Made by a program: the position numbers and the translations under genes. This document shows positions 1 through 8,385 of a DNA stretch of 64,000 bases, piece after piece. The notes below the pieces were generated by a model. That model saw only the letters and a program-made list of their open reading frames with translations. It was not told the origin of the DNA and ran no database searches. Source of the DNA: a bacterium (GTDB lineage: Bacteria; Bacteroidota; Bacteroidia; Chitinophagales; Saprospiraceae); NCBI GenBank assembly GCA_024742755.1, contig JANSXW010000005.1:25674-89673 (forward strand), in the 5' to 3' direction. How positions within the stretch are numbered: position 1 is the stretch's first letter; each line of letters begins with the position of its first letter.

Positions 1-876
1 ACCCTCAGCGGATACCGGGAGCGAAAACGTTGCGTGAGCACGCCGGTGGACGGCGAAAACAGGACCGCGAGCAGCAGAAAAACACCTGAGGTGACGGCCA
101 TTGCCCCTGCCACAGACCCGTCAATCCAAACGGCGAGATAATATCCGCTTACCGCAGTGAGCAGGCCCAGCCCGACGGTGAGCAATAGCATCTGCTGCAA
201 TTTTTCCGTAAGCAAATAGGCAGTTGCAGGGGGCACGATCAGAAAAGCGACCACCAGGATAGCGCCTACGGACTCAAAGGCGACCACGGTGGTAACGGAG
301 ACCGCACTCATCAAAAGATAGTGCCAAAATACAGTGGAAATCCCCACAGCAGCAGCATACTCCGGATTGAAGGTCGTGATTTTCAGCCCCCGGTAGCCCA
401 CAATGATCAAGAGCAGGATAAGCAGCAGCACTCCACCCAGAATCCAGACCGGCCGTGGGCCCATTGAGCGCCCGCTTTCCGTAATCCACAAGTCAAGTGG
501 CACGTAGGCTATTTCCCCGTACAGCACACAGTCCTGATCGAGGTCAACCTGCCCGGCGTAGAGCGAAATCAGGATAATGCCCATGGCAAACAGCCAGGTG
601 AAAGTAATGCCGATAGAGGCATCAATCTGCAGGCGGGCTTTCTGGTACAGGAATTCAATCATGAAAGTCGTAAGCACCCCGAGCGCAGCCGCCCCGATCA
701 GCATCGGCAGCACATCCCGGGATTCTGACAACAGATAGGCAATCACAATCCCTGGCAACACCGCATGGGAAATGGCATCCCCCACCATGGCCATTTTGCG
801 GAGGATGAGGAACGTACCCAGCAGCCCACAGCTTGTGGCTACCAACGCACCGGTAAGGATGATCCAAAATGCATTC
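1..876 (-). CDS. Mn/Zn ABC transporter permease (TroD/ZnuB-like), cut by window edge
   Basis: Inner-membrane permease of the ABC-3 family, the second permease of a metal importer. I translated it by hand from the ATG at 876: the N-terminus MNAFWIILTGALVATSCGLL is followed by the family hallmark LRKMAMVGDAISHAVLPGIV, and the frame stays open for 292 codons to base 1, so the C-terminus lies outside the window. Many hydrophobic segments are visible. Its ATG overlaps the TGA of the preceding permease gene (ATGA), so the two are translationally coupled. It is the last visible gene of a four-gene minus-strand operon, and the order SBP-ATPase-permease-permease matches troABCD. The family call is secure; the transported metal (Mn, Zn or Fe) cannot be read from this subunit. 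Confidence 0.9.
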
Positions 877-2182
877 ATGAAGCAGAAGGTTTTGGAGGGT
901 TTTGGTACGGAATGACTGCATCGTGCGGGTCCAGGATGGGGTGGTCCAGCTCTTTGAGCAGGGCGGCTTCCACCTCGGGCGTGATCACATGTTCGATCGC
1001 TTCAGCCGTATTGTGCACATGGTCGGCTGCGTAGTTCATCCGTTCCGTAAGGTACAATTCCCAAAGCCGGTGCAGGCGGACGACCCGTCGGCTTTCCCGA
1101 AGCCCCGTGGGTGTAAGGGCGTAGGTGCCGGCCCCGTGCCTGTGCAGCAGCCCTTTGCGAGCGAGTTCCCAAAGCCCAAGCTCCAAGGCCCGGTCCTCAA
1201 AGGGGCGTTGCTGCCGGAGTGCTTCCACCGTAACAGTGGCCACGGGCGCATCAGCCGCTTCGCCAATCCCGTAGAAGGCTTTCAAAATATTCTCCTGACG
1301 GATTTTCCGGGCGTTGCCCCGCTGCAGCCGAAGGCGGGCCCAAATCCCACGTTGGGGCGCCACCACTACGGATACCACTGCGATCAGCGAAAGCAGCACC
1401 ACTATCCAGGGCCCGGTAGGCATGGAGGGCGCTGTGTAAGAAATCCAGGAACCAAACAGGCCCGAAAGCAGCCCAAATGCGGCAGCCAGCAAAACCATCA
1501 CCTGAATCCGGTCGGTCCAGAAACGAGCAGCTGCCGCCGGCGTGATCAGCAGTGCCGCCATCAGGACTACCCCAACGGCCTGTATACCGGTAGCCACAGC
1601 CAGCACGGTGATCGTAGACAGCAAAAACTCCAGCCTGCGCACCGGCAGCCCAATGCTTTTGGCGAAAGCCGGATCAAAGGAAATGAGCTTGAAGGAACGG
1701 AAAAAAGCCAGGACCAAACCCAGCAGCACCACCGCTACCCCACTGAAAACCCAAATATCCTGACGGGTCATTGCCGCGGCCTTCCCAAAAAGGAACTGGT
1801 CCAGCCCTGCCTGATTGGCACTGCTGGAATGCTGTATGGACGTGAGCAGCAGAATGCCCGCTCCAAAAAACACACTCAGTACCGCCCCTATCGCGGTGTC
1901 TGTGCTCAACTTCGTCCTCGAAGACAGGTAATCCATCACCAGCAGGGATACCCAGCCTGCAAGGACCGCACCAACCAGAAGATAAACCGGATGCTTTTCT
2001 CCCGTAATGATAAACGACAGGCATACCCCGGGCAAAATAGCGTGGGCTATGGCATCGCCTACCAGCGCCCGCTTGCGCAAAAAGGTAAACGTGCCCACAA
2101 TAGCAGCACTCATGCCCAGCAGGATGGTGCCGGCGGTGACCAGGCGTACATTTGGGTCAGAAAAAGTAAAAAAATCGCTCAT
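875..2182 (-). CDS. Metal ABC permease fused to a DtxR/MntR-like regulator (TroC-TroR fusion)
   Basis: 435 residues. Residues 1 to about 285 are an ABC-3 membrane permease (LRKRALVGDAIAHAILPGVC near the N-terminus, several membrane segments). After a basic linker, residues about 300-358 resemble a winged helix (ending LTPTG). Residues 360-430 match the metal-binding/dimerisation domain of DtxR/MntR proteins: H371 in VRLHRLWELYL and E394, E397, H398 in AEAIEHV correspond to MntR H77, E99, E102, H103. Family knowledge: TroR/MntR normally is a separate soluble repressor. Here it is tethered to the membrane subunit, so the same protein may sense cytoplasmic metal and gate transport, or hold DNA at the membrane; that is inference. 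The stop overlaps the next permease start, and its own start lies 1 base past the ATPase stop. Confidence 0.9.
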   Translation of the reverse strand: MSDFFTFSDPNVRLVTAGTILLGMSAAIVGTFTFLRKRALVGDAIAHAILPGVCLSFIITGEKHPVYLLVGAVLAGWVSLLVMDYLSSRTKLSTDTAIGAVLSVFFGAGILLLTSIQHSSSANQAGLDQFLFGKAAAMTRQDIWVFSGVAVVLLGLVLAFFRSFKLISFDPAFAKSIGLPVRRLEFLLSTITVLAVATGIQAVGVVLMAALLITPAAAARFWTDRIQVMVLLAAAFGLLSGLFGSWISYTAPSMPTGPWIVVLLSLIAVVSVVVAPQRGIWARLRLQRGNARKIRQENILKAFYGIGEAADAPVATVTVEALRQQRPFEDRALELGLWELARKGLLHRHGAGTYALTPTGLRESRRVVRLHRLWELYLTERMNYAADHVHNTAEAIEHVITPEVEAALLKELDHPILDPHDAVIPYQNPPKPSAS

Positions 2183-2183
2183 A

Positions 2184-2978
2184 CTACTTAGGCTGATCTT
2201 TGAAGGACCGTTCCCGGACCGGGAAATCCCGGGCTTTGACTAAATCGGCAACCTGAGAAAGGATGGTGAGCTGCCCTCCGTAAGCTTGCCTGAGGTATTC
2301 GGTTGTAAACACAGCCGGGGTTGGGCCGCATTTGATCAGGCGGGTGTTGAGCAGGACCATCCAGTCAAAAAACTGATGCGCCGTATGCAAATCGTGGTGC
2401 ACAATGAGCACTGTCTTTCCAGCCTGTTTCATATCCTGCAACAAAGTCAGAATGGCTTCTTCGGAGGCGGCGTCCACTCCCGCAAAGGGCTCGTCCATCA
2501 GGTAAAGGTCGGCTTGCTGCGCCAGCGCGCGGGCCACAAAGACCCGCTGTTGCTGCCCGCCGGAGAGCTGCGCGATCTGCCGGTCCGCAAAGGGGAGCAT
2601 GCCAACTTTTTCGAGCGCTTCGTCTGCCAGCCTGTGGTCTTCCCGGCTGAGCCGCCCCAGTAGCTTATCCTTACGGTAACGGCCCATCAAAGCGACCTCC
2701 CGGACGCTGATCGGAAAATTCCAGTCCACACTTTCCCGCTGAGGCACATAGCTAATGCGGGAACGGACCTCATCCAGGCTTTGCCCAAACAGGCGGACAT
2801 AGCCGCTGCTGGGCTGCACCAGCCCCATAACGCTTTTCAGCAAAGTGGTCTTGCCGGAGCCGTTCGGGCCGAGCACGCCGATCAGCTGCCCTTCCGGCAC
2901 CTGAAAATCAATATCCCAGAGCACTGGCCGCCGGTTGTAGGCTACCGTTAAGTTGTGTGTTTCAATTGCCGTTTTCAT
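2184..2978 (-). CDS. Metal ABC transporter ATP-binding protein (TroB/ZnuC-like)
   Basis: 264-residue cytoplasmic ATPase that powers the metal importer. Visible motifs in order: Walker A GPNGSGKTT, Q-loop in SYVPQRESVDWNFP (typical of Mn/Zn ATPases), signature LSGGQQQR, Walker B LYLMDEP, and H-loop LIVHHD. A longer frame is open to 3077, but it would overlap the binding-protein gene. I place the start at the ATG at 2978, giving MKTAIETHNLTVAYNRRPVL, the normal family N-terminus, 10 bases after the previous stop. The stop is one base before the next ATG, so the operon is tightly packed. Confidence 0.95.
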   Translation of the reverse strand: MKTAIETHNLTVAYNRRPVLWDIDFQVPEGQLIGVLGPNGSGKTTLLKSVMGLVQPSSGYVRLFGQSLDEVRSRISYVPQRESVDWNFPISVREVALMGRYRKDKLLGRLSREDHRLADEALEKVGMLPFADRQIAQLSGGQQQRVFVARALAQQADLYLMDEPFAGVDAASEEAILTLLQDMKQAGKTVLIVHHDLHTAHQFFDWMVLLNTRLIKCGPTPAVFTTEYLRQAYGGQLTILSQVADLVKARDFPVRERSFKDQPK

Positions 2979-2988
2979 AATTCCTGAT

Positions 2989-3915
2989 TTACCTGAGGGC
3001 TTCCACGATCGTACGGACATTGGCCCGGACCATGCCGGGGTAAGTGCCGGCCTCTGTCCCCTCAGCGCCCATGGCATCAGAGTATAGCGTGCCGCCGATG
3101 GTGGTGGTATGCCCGCGTTGGGTGACGCCTTCTACCACCGCTTTCAGGGACTTTTCGGGTACAGAGCTTTCTACAAACACGGCTTTTATGCCGCGGCTGG
3201 CGATGAAGTCTACCAACGCTGAAACGTCCCGCAGCCCAAATTCAGACACCGTTGATATGCCCTGCAGCCCACGTACTTCAATACCATAGGCTTGCCCAAA
3301 ATACTCAAAGGCATCGTGGGCAGTGATCAGGACCCGTTGCTTTTCCGGTATTTTTTGGATCTCAGCAGCTACCCACTGGTGTAGCGCGCTAAGCTTTTCC
3401 TGATAGGCTTTCGCATTCGCCTGGTAGAGAGAAGCATTGGGCGGGTCGATCCGGCCCATCTCCGCTCCTATGATGCCCGCCACCTCTGACCAGAGGCTTA
3501 CGTCAAACCAGACATGAGGGTCGTGCGCACTTGCATAATCCGTGGAGTTGATCAGGCGGGCTTCCGGAAGCTGATCGGCTACGGCAACGACCGGCTTCAG
3601 GCGCGCCAGTTTTTCCAGTACCTCCCCCATTTTGCCCTCCAGGTGCAGCCCGTTGTAAAAAACAGCATCCGCATCGGTTAGCCGCTTCAGGTCGCCCTGC
3701 GTGGCTTTGTACAAATGAGGGTCAACCCCCGGCCCCATTAGGGCAGCGACTTCGGCCTGATCGCCCACGATCTCCCGCAGGGCATCTGCTATCATGCCGG
3801 TAGTGGCAACGATTTGAAGCTTGCCCCCGTCAGCGTTGGCGGTGGTATCGGGTGCCTCACACCCCCATAGGGCGAGCAGGCAGAAGAATAAATTGATGGG
3901 TTTGAATAACCGCAT
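2989..3915 (-). CDS. Metal-binding lipoprotein of ABC importer (TroA/ZnuA family)
   Basis: 308-residue solute-binding protein. The N-terminus has a lipoprotein signal ending LLALWGC, with Cys19 as the lipidation site. The body is a cluster A-I binding protein. The four metal ligands by family alignment are H67 (DPHLYKA), H134 (HDPHVWFD), H200 (TAHDAFEYFGQAYG) and D280 (LYSDAMG). Three His plus one Asp is the TroA/ZnuA pattern; Mn-specific PsaA/MntC proteins have Glu at the third site. A zinc or mixed Zn/Mn role is therefore possible. There is no long His-rich loop, which many ZnuA proteins have. First gene of the operon; a DtxR-type dyad lies 56 bases upstream. Confidence 0.93.
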   Translation of the reverse strand: MRLFKPINLFFCLLALWGCEAPDTTANADGGKLQIVATTGMIADALREIVGDQAEVAALMGPGVDPHLYKATQGDLKRLTDADAVFYNGLHLEGKMGEVLEKLARLKPVVAVADQLPEARLINSTDYASAHDPHVWFDVSLWSEVAGIIGAEMGRIDPPNASLYQANAKAYQEKLSALHQWVAAEIQKIPEKQRVLITAHDAFEYFGQAYGIEVRGLQGISTVSEFGLRDVSALVDFIASRGIKAVFVESSVPEKSLKAVVEGVTQRGHTTTIGGTLYSDAMGAEGTEAGTYPGMVRANVRTIVEALR

Positions 3916-3970
3916 AGATGATCGCTTTTTCCGGTTTGATGCTATGTGTACAGTCCTGCCGGTTCTTTTG

Positions 3971-3988
3971 TTTTAGACAAATCTAAAA
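3971..3988. promoter_or_regulatory. Putative DtxR/MntR-family operator
   Basis: TTTTAGACAAATCTAAAA is a perfect inverted repeat (7-base arms, 4-base centre). Its TTTAGAnnnnTCTAAA outline resembles the operators of DtxR/IdeR/TroR-type regulators (TTAGGnnnnCCTAA class). It lies in the 188-base gap between the metal importer (minus, start 3915) and the adenine deaminase gene (plus, start 4104), and could act on both. The binding regulator is inferred; the only DtxR-like domain in the window is fused to the permease. Confidence 0.55.
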
Positions 3989-4103
3989 ATATTTTTCGGT
4001 TAGCCCATTAAAGCAGTCTGGCAGATTTCTGAAGGCGGTTTTGCTATTCGTTTCGTATCTTTCTGACAAGGCTTAAACTAAATCAAAAAAACAATCCTCA
4101 ACT

Positions 4104-5732
4104 ATGCAGCAACGGGAAGGGCAACTGGTTGACCTCCATCTCCGGAAAGTATATCCTGCCCGAATCACCTGGGAAGCAGGCCGCATTTTGGACATCGAAC
4201 CCCTGCAACAGGCAGATGGTCCCTATTTTCTGCCGGGCTTCATTGATGCGCACGTACATATTGAAAGTTCTATGGTGGTGCCGTCAGAATTTGCCAGGCT
4301 GGCCGTGCAACATGGCACGGTGGGCACTGTATCCGACCCCCACGAAATTGCGAACGTCCTTGGCGTACCTGGGGTCCATTTTATGATAGACAACGGGCGG
4401 CAGGTGCCTTTCCACTTCGCTTTCGGTGCGCCCTCCTGCGTGCCGGCCACCACCTTCGAAACAGCCGGTGCTGAAATAGATGTGGATGGCATCCGGCAGT
4501 TGCTGGCCATGCCTGAGGTCTCCTACCTGGCAGAGATGATGAATTACCCGGGTGTCCTGCACAAGGACGAAGCGGTGCTGGCTAAAATTGCGGCGGCCCA
4601 TGCTGCCGGAAAGCCGGTGGACGGCCATGCGCCCGGGCTCAAAGGGCAGGAAGCCCAACAGTACGTGGCGGAAGGTATTTCCACTGACCACGAGTGCTTC
4701 ACGCTGGAGGAAGCCCGCCACAAAGCAAAACTGGGCATGAAAATCTTAATCCGGGAAGGCAGCGCTGCCCGGAATTTCGATGCCCTTATCCCGCTGATTA
4801 GGGAATATCCGGGGCAAATCATGTTTTGCTCTGATGACAAGCACCCAGACAGCCTCCTGGAAGGGCATATCAATCTTTTGGTAACCGAAGCAATCGCCCG
4901 GGGCTACGATCTTTTTGATGTCCTTCGTGCTGCATGCGTGCATCCGGTAGCGCATTATGGAATGGGCACCGGGCTGCTGCGCCCGGGCGAAAGTGCAGAC
5001 TTTATCCTGGTGGAGGACCTCAGGCAATTCAAAGTCCTTGAGACCTGGATTCAGGGCACCTGCGTTTACCGCGAAGGGCAAAGCCTGATTGACCGTGTGC
5101 CGGTTCAGGCCCCCAATCATTTCAACCGGCAACCGCTACCTGCCTCTGCTTTTCGGATTAAGGCAGAGGGCTCCACCATGCAGGCGATTGAAGCCATTGA
5201 CGGCTCGCTTATCACGGGTCAGGCCACGCTGCCTCCACTTGTCCGCTCCGGGCTGGCCGTTAGTGACCCGGAACGGGACCTCTTAAAACTCACCGTCATC
5301 AACCGGTACTACGAAGCCGCCCCTCAGATGGCTTTCATCCGCGGGTTTGGATTGAAGCAGGGCGCTATTGCCAGCTGCGTGGGGCACGATTCTCATAATA
5401 TCCTGGCTGTTGGCACCGATGATGAACTCCTGGCCCGGGCGGTGAACCTGGTCATCGCCAATAAAGGCGGAATCAGTGCGGTGGGGCCAGAAACGGAACA
5501 GGTGCTGCCCCTCCCCGTTGCAGGCATCATGTCTAATGAAGACGGGTTTGAAGTGGCCAGGGCCTATCAGGCTATTGACCGGTTTGCCCGGCTGGAACTC
5601 GGCAGCCCGCTCCGTGCCCCTTTCATGACGTTGTCCTTCATGGCGCTGTTGGTCATTCCAGACCTCAAACTGAGCGATAAAGGCTTGTTCTCCGGGCAGC
5701 AATTTGAATTTGTACCCTTATTTAAATCATAA
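4104..5732 (+). CDS. ade: Adenine deaminase
   Basis: 542 residues, close to the family's usual length of about 550-590. It hydrolyses adenine to hypoxanthine and ammonia in purine salvage. This is an amidohydrolase-superfamily enzyme with a binuclear metal site: GFIDAHVHIESSM near residue 50 supplies the first two His, VDGHAPGLKG and STDHECFT the middle metal-binding part, and CSDDKHPD the late Asp. The adenine-deaminase C-terminal domain follows (GHDSHNILAVGTDDELLARAVN, then NEDGFEVARAYQ). Established knowledge: Ade enzymes are activated by Mn(II), which makes its head-to-head position with a metal importer noteworthy. The next gene starts 7 bases after its stop. Confidence 0.95.
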   Translation: MQQREGQLVDLHLRKVYPARITWEAGRILDIEPLQQADGPYFLPGFIDAHVHIESSMVVPSEFARLAVQHGTVGTVSDPHEIANVLGVPGVHFMIDNGRQVPFHFAFGAPSCVPATTFETAGAEIDVDGIRQLLAMPEVSYLAEMMNYPGVLHKDEAVLAKIAAAHAAGKPVDGHAPGLKGQEAQQYVAEGISTDHECFTLEEARHKAKLGMKILIREGSAARNFDALIPLIREYPGQIMFCSDDKHPDSLLEGHINLLVTEAIARGYDLFDVLRAACVHPVAHYGMGTGLLRPGESADFILVEDLRQFKVLETWIQGTCVYREGQSLIDRVPVQAPNHFNRQPLPASAFRIKAEGSTMQAIEAIDGSLITGQATLPPLVRSGLAVSDPERDLLKLTVINRYYEAAPQMAFIRGFGLKQGAIASCVGHDSHNILAVGTDDELLARAVNLVIANKGGISAVGPETEQVLPLPVAGIMSNEDGFEVARAYQAIDRFARLELGSPLRAPFMTLSFMALLVIPDLKLSDKGLFSGQQFEFVPLFKS

Positions 5733-5739
5733 AACTTCT

Positions 5740-8322
5740 ATGAAGCAGCTATTATCTTTTTGGGGGCTTTTGTTCGGAATTTGTTCCCTGGCCCGCGCGC
5801 AATCTGTATTGGAAAATGAACAGGGTGACCCCATGCCTGTCAGGTGGGATCAGGCTGAACATATTTGGCAGCACCTGCGCAACGAGGAAGCCGTCATTGC
5901 TGCCGGAGACGAGATAGAAGGCGATTACATCGGGCAGATGGCCTTTACGGCAGATGGGGCCTATGTGCTGGTCCCCCACCGGCAGACCGACAATATTTCG
6001 GTGATCGAATGGGAAACGGGCGCTTTCGTAGCGGATATCCCCGTAGGCGGCAGCCCAATGGAAGTCGCCGTCATGGACACAATGGCGGTGGTGCCTTGTT
6101 TTGCCAGCAATGAAGCTTACCTGATCAACCTGAATGATTTTAGTGTAGCGGCGGTCATTCCCACCGGTGTGCAGCCCACCAAAGCCCGCATTAGCCGGGA
6201 TGGCAGCATCGCAGCTGTAGCCTGCGATGAAGCGGATGTGCTCGAGGTAATCGACCTGGCAACCCTTACCAAGCAAACCACCGTCGCCGGATTTAACAAT
6301 TACCTGTACCGGTTCTCCGCCATTACCTCGAATCCAAGGAATACGGTTTACTGGAACGGGTTTGAGCTAAGCCCGGATGGCAGCCTGGCCATTGTGGGGG
6401 GCGAAGATGCCCTGCAGTTTTTTGACACCCAAACCGGAGACTTGGTGGAATCCATCCCCGAGGTCCCCAATGCCGGGCAGATCAGCCTGAGCGGCGATGG
6501 CACGCACCTGGTGGCCGCAAGCACAGGCAATGAGGGGCAACTGTCGAGAATAGCCCTGGAAACGCGGAGCCTTGTGGGCCAATTGTCGCCCCCGGCTAGC
6601 ATTAGCAGCAGCTACAGCCCTGTAGCGGTCAATATGGACGGTACGCGTGCCGCTGTGCCCGGGCTGTCCGGTACCATTTACCTGGGCCGGTTTGATGAAG
6701 GGGATGTGGTCGATATCAGCGTTACCTCTTCTCCAAACTGGATTTTTTCTTCGGCGGATTATCAATATGCCATCGGCGGGCAGTTTTACCTCAATATTAT
6801 CGACTTCGAAACGGCTGAAATCGTGGGTTCCAGCCAGGGCATTCCCATCCAAAACGGTGCTGTTTCACCAGCCAACAACCGGATGGTAGCTACAGACCCC
6901 CTGCGGTACGAAGGGTTGGATTATTACGAATTTGAAGACCCCGGCAGCCTGAATTATTTGATGCGCACCTCCACTGGTTCCGCAATTGAAGCAGATGCCT
7001 CCTACTCGGCTACGCTTACCCCTGATTTAAGCCGGGTCCTGGTTGCCAATCCGCTTTCGGGCTCCCTGTCGGTCATCAACCTTTCGGAAGAGACACTGGA
7101 GGCGCTTGTGCCATTCAGCAGCGCAGAGACCTACTTCGCGGAAGTAAGCCCGGACGGCGCTTACGCCTACGTTGCCAAACGTGGCGAAGACCAGGTGGAA
7201 GTGGTGGACCTGGAAACCTTCGAAATTGTCAAAACCGTCAGCAGCGGCGGAGACCGGCCAGACCAAATCTACGCGTTGCCGGGCGGTGACCGCGCCTATG
7301 TACTGAATGCCGGGGGCGTGGACAGGATTGGCGTGTTGCAGCAGGCGGGTGCCAGCACGGAATTGGAGACAAGTTTTGCCTCGGGCAATACCGGCATCAG
7401 CTGGATCAACTACGGGCTGAGAAGCAATCTGGCAATTGCAGAGGATGGAGGATATGGCGTGCTGGCCACCCCCTTCGACGATGCGGTGCAGATTATCGAC
7501 CTGGAAGCTAATGAAATTGTCGCCTCCGTGGATATGGAGAACTTTCCGCTCCGGGCCGCTATTTCTGATGAAGTGCCGGGCATTGGCCGGTTCGCTGCTG
7601 TAACGCTGCGCAACGGTGAGGGCATCGCCATCATCACCCCCATTGGCCCCAATGCCGGGCTGCTCGACACCTACGATATCGGGGGCATTCCAACCCGCAT
7701 TACCTACGATGCCACCCGAAGGGCTTTCCTGATCTGCGATCAAACCAATAAGGCCGTCCGGGTTTTCAGCATTGACAACCTGAGTTTTGAAGCCCCAATG
7801 AGTTTCAGTGGTGGGCGTATCCCTATCTCGGTAGCCGTGGATACCCTCGGCGTGCAACATACGCTGCTGAGGGGTGATAATCCGGACCAAAGCCATCTGT
7901 TACAGATTGGAGCGGAAGTCTTTGAGCTGCCGGGGCTGCCCGTTCACAACATGGCAGTGGCACCCGATGGCAGCGTTGTTGTGGTGCCCCTGATTGCCAA
8001 TGACGCGGTTTTTGTCGTTAAGCGCACCGTGGTGGGGACAAAAGCCTTCACCCTGCCGCTCCGCACGCCTTCCGGGTACCAGGTTTACCCCAATCCCGTC
8101 ACCTCAACCGCTACCTTTGAGTGGAAGGACGAAGCTGAAGTGCCCGATGGGACGGTAACGCTCCGGTTGTTTGATGCCGCCGGAAAGCTGGTTTTGCAGC
8201 AGGATAAGCTGCCCGCCGTACAGTTTGCAATCCATAAGGGAGGGCTGCCTGCCGGCACCTATGGCTATCAGGTGATGGGGGCCAACCGACTGCTGGGTTC
8301 CGGGAAACTGGTGATCCGCTAA
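5740..8322 (+). CDS. Secreted beta-propeller (YVTN-like) protein with T9SS sorting domain
   Basis: 860 residues from the ATG at 5740; the upstream in-frame extension overlaps ade and lacks a signal. The signal peptide is MKQLLSFWGLLFGICSLARA. The body contains many propeller blades with repeating phrases such as LDLATLTKQTTVA, VSPDGAYAYVAKRGEDQVEVVDLETFEIVKTV and LATPFDDAVQIIDLEANEIVASV, as in surface YVTN/lactonase-like proteins. Residues from about 770 carry a type A sorting domain (YQVYPNPVTSTATFEW ... GKLVIR). It is therefore expected to be exported by Sec, then by T9SS, and anchored or released at the cell surface. The ligand is unknown. It may be co-transcribed with ade through the 7-base gap, but no functional link is visible. 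A strong terminator follows. Confidence 0.88.
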   Translation: MKQLLSFWGLLFGICSLARAQSVLENEQGDPMPVRWDQAEHIWQHLRNEEAVIAAGDEIEGDYIGQMAFTADGAYVLVPHRQTDNISVIEWETGAFVADIPVGGSPMEVAVMDTMAVVPCFASNEAYLINLNDFSVAAVIPTGVQPTKARISRDGSIAAVACDEADVLEVIDLATLTKQTTVAGFNNYLYRFSAITSNPRNTVYWNGFELSPDGSLAIVGGEDALQFFDTQTGDLVESIPEVPNAGQISLSGDGTHLVAASTGNEGQLSRIALETRSLVGQLSPPASISSSYSPVAVNMDGTRAAVPGLSGTIYLGRFDEGDVVDISVTSSPNWIFSSADYQYAIGGQFYLNIIDFETAEIVGSSQGIPIQNGAVSPANNRMVATDPLRYEGLDYYEFEDPGSLNYLMRTSTGSAIEADASYSATLTPDLSRVLVANPLSGSLSVINLSEETLEALVPFSSAETYFAEVSPDGAYAYVAKRGEDQVEVVDLETFEIVKTVSSGGDRPDQIYALPGGDRAYVLNAGGVDRIGVLQQAGASTELETSFASGNTGISWINYGLRSNLAIAEDGGYGVLATPFDDAVQIIDLEANEIVASVDMENFPLRAAISDEVPGIGRFAAVTLRNGEGIAIITPIGPNAGLLDTYDIGGIPTRITYDATRRAFLICDQTNKAVRVFSIDNLSFEAPMSFSGGRIPISVAVDTLGVQHTLLRGDNPDQSHLLQIGAEVFELPGLPVHNMAVAPDGSVVVVPLIANDAVFVVKRTVVGTKAFTLPLRTPSGYQVYPNPVTSTATFEWKDEAEVPDGTVTLRLFDAAGKLVLQQDKLPAVQFAIHKGGLPAGTYGYQVMGANRLLGSGKLVIR

Positions 8323-8346
8323 AAAGCTCCCAATCGGGCAAAGTGG

Positions 8347-8385
8347 AACGGGCAGGGTGCTATTTGATACCCTGCCCGTTCTTTT
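8347..8385 (+). terminator. Intrinsic terminator between convergent genes
   Basis: Perfect 12-base stem AACGGGCAGGGT / ACCCTGCCCGTT with a 10-base loop, followed by CTTTT. It ends the propeller transcript. The convergent symporter gene ends inside it, but no T-run is seen for the minus strand. Confidence 0.85.

Noticed and set aside
902..2191. 429-codon open frame antisense to the permease-regulator gene
   Set aside because: Exact shadow of a conserved gene; composition rich in Gln, His, Arg and Pro without any domain, produced by codon bias of the GC-rich opposite strand.
2989..3915. Manganese-specific (PsaA/MntC-type) binding protein
   Set aside because: The third ligand position is His (H200 in AHDAFEYF), not Glu; the ligand set is TroA/ZnuA-like, so Mn specificity cannot be claimed.
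7027..7896. 289-codon antisense frame in the propeller gene
   Set aside because: Shadow of a clearly coding secreted protein; no recognisable domain.
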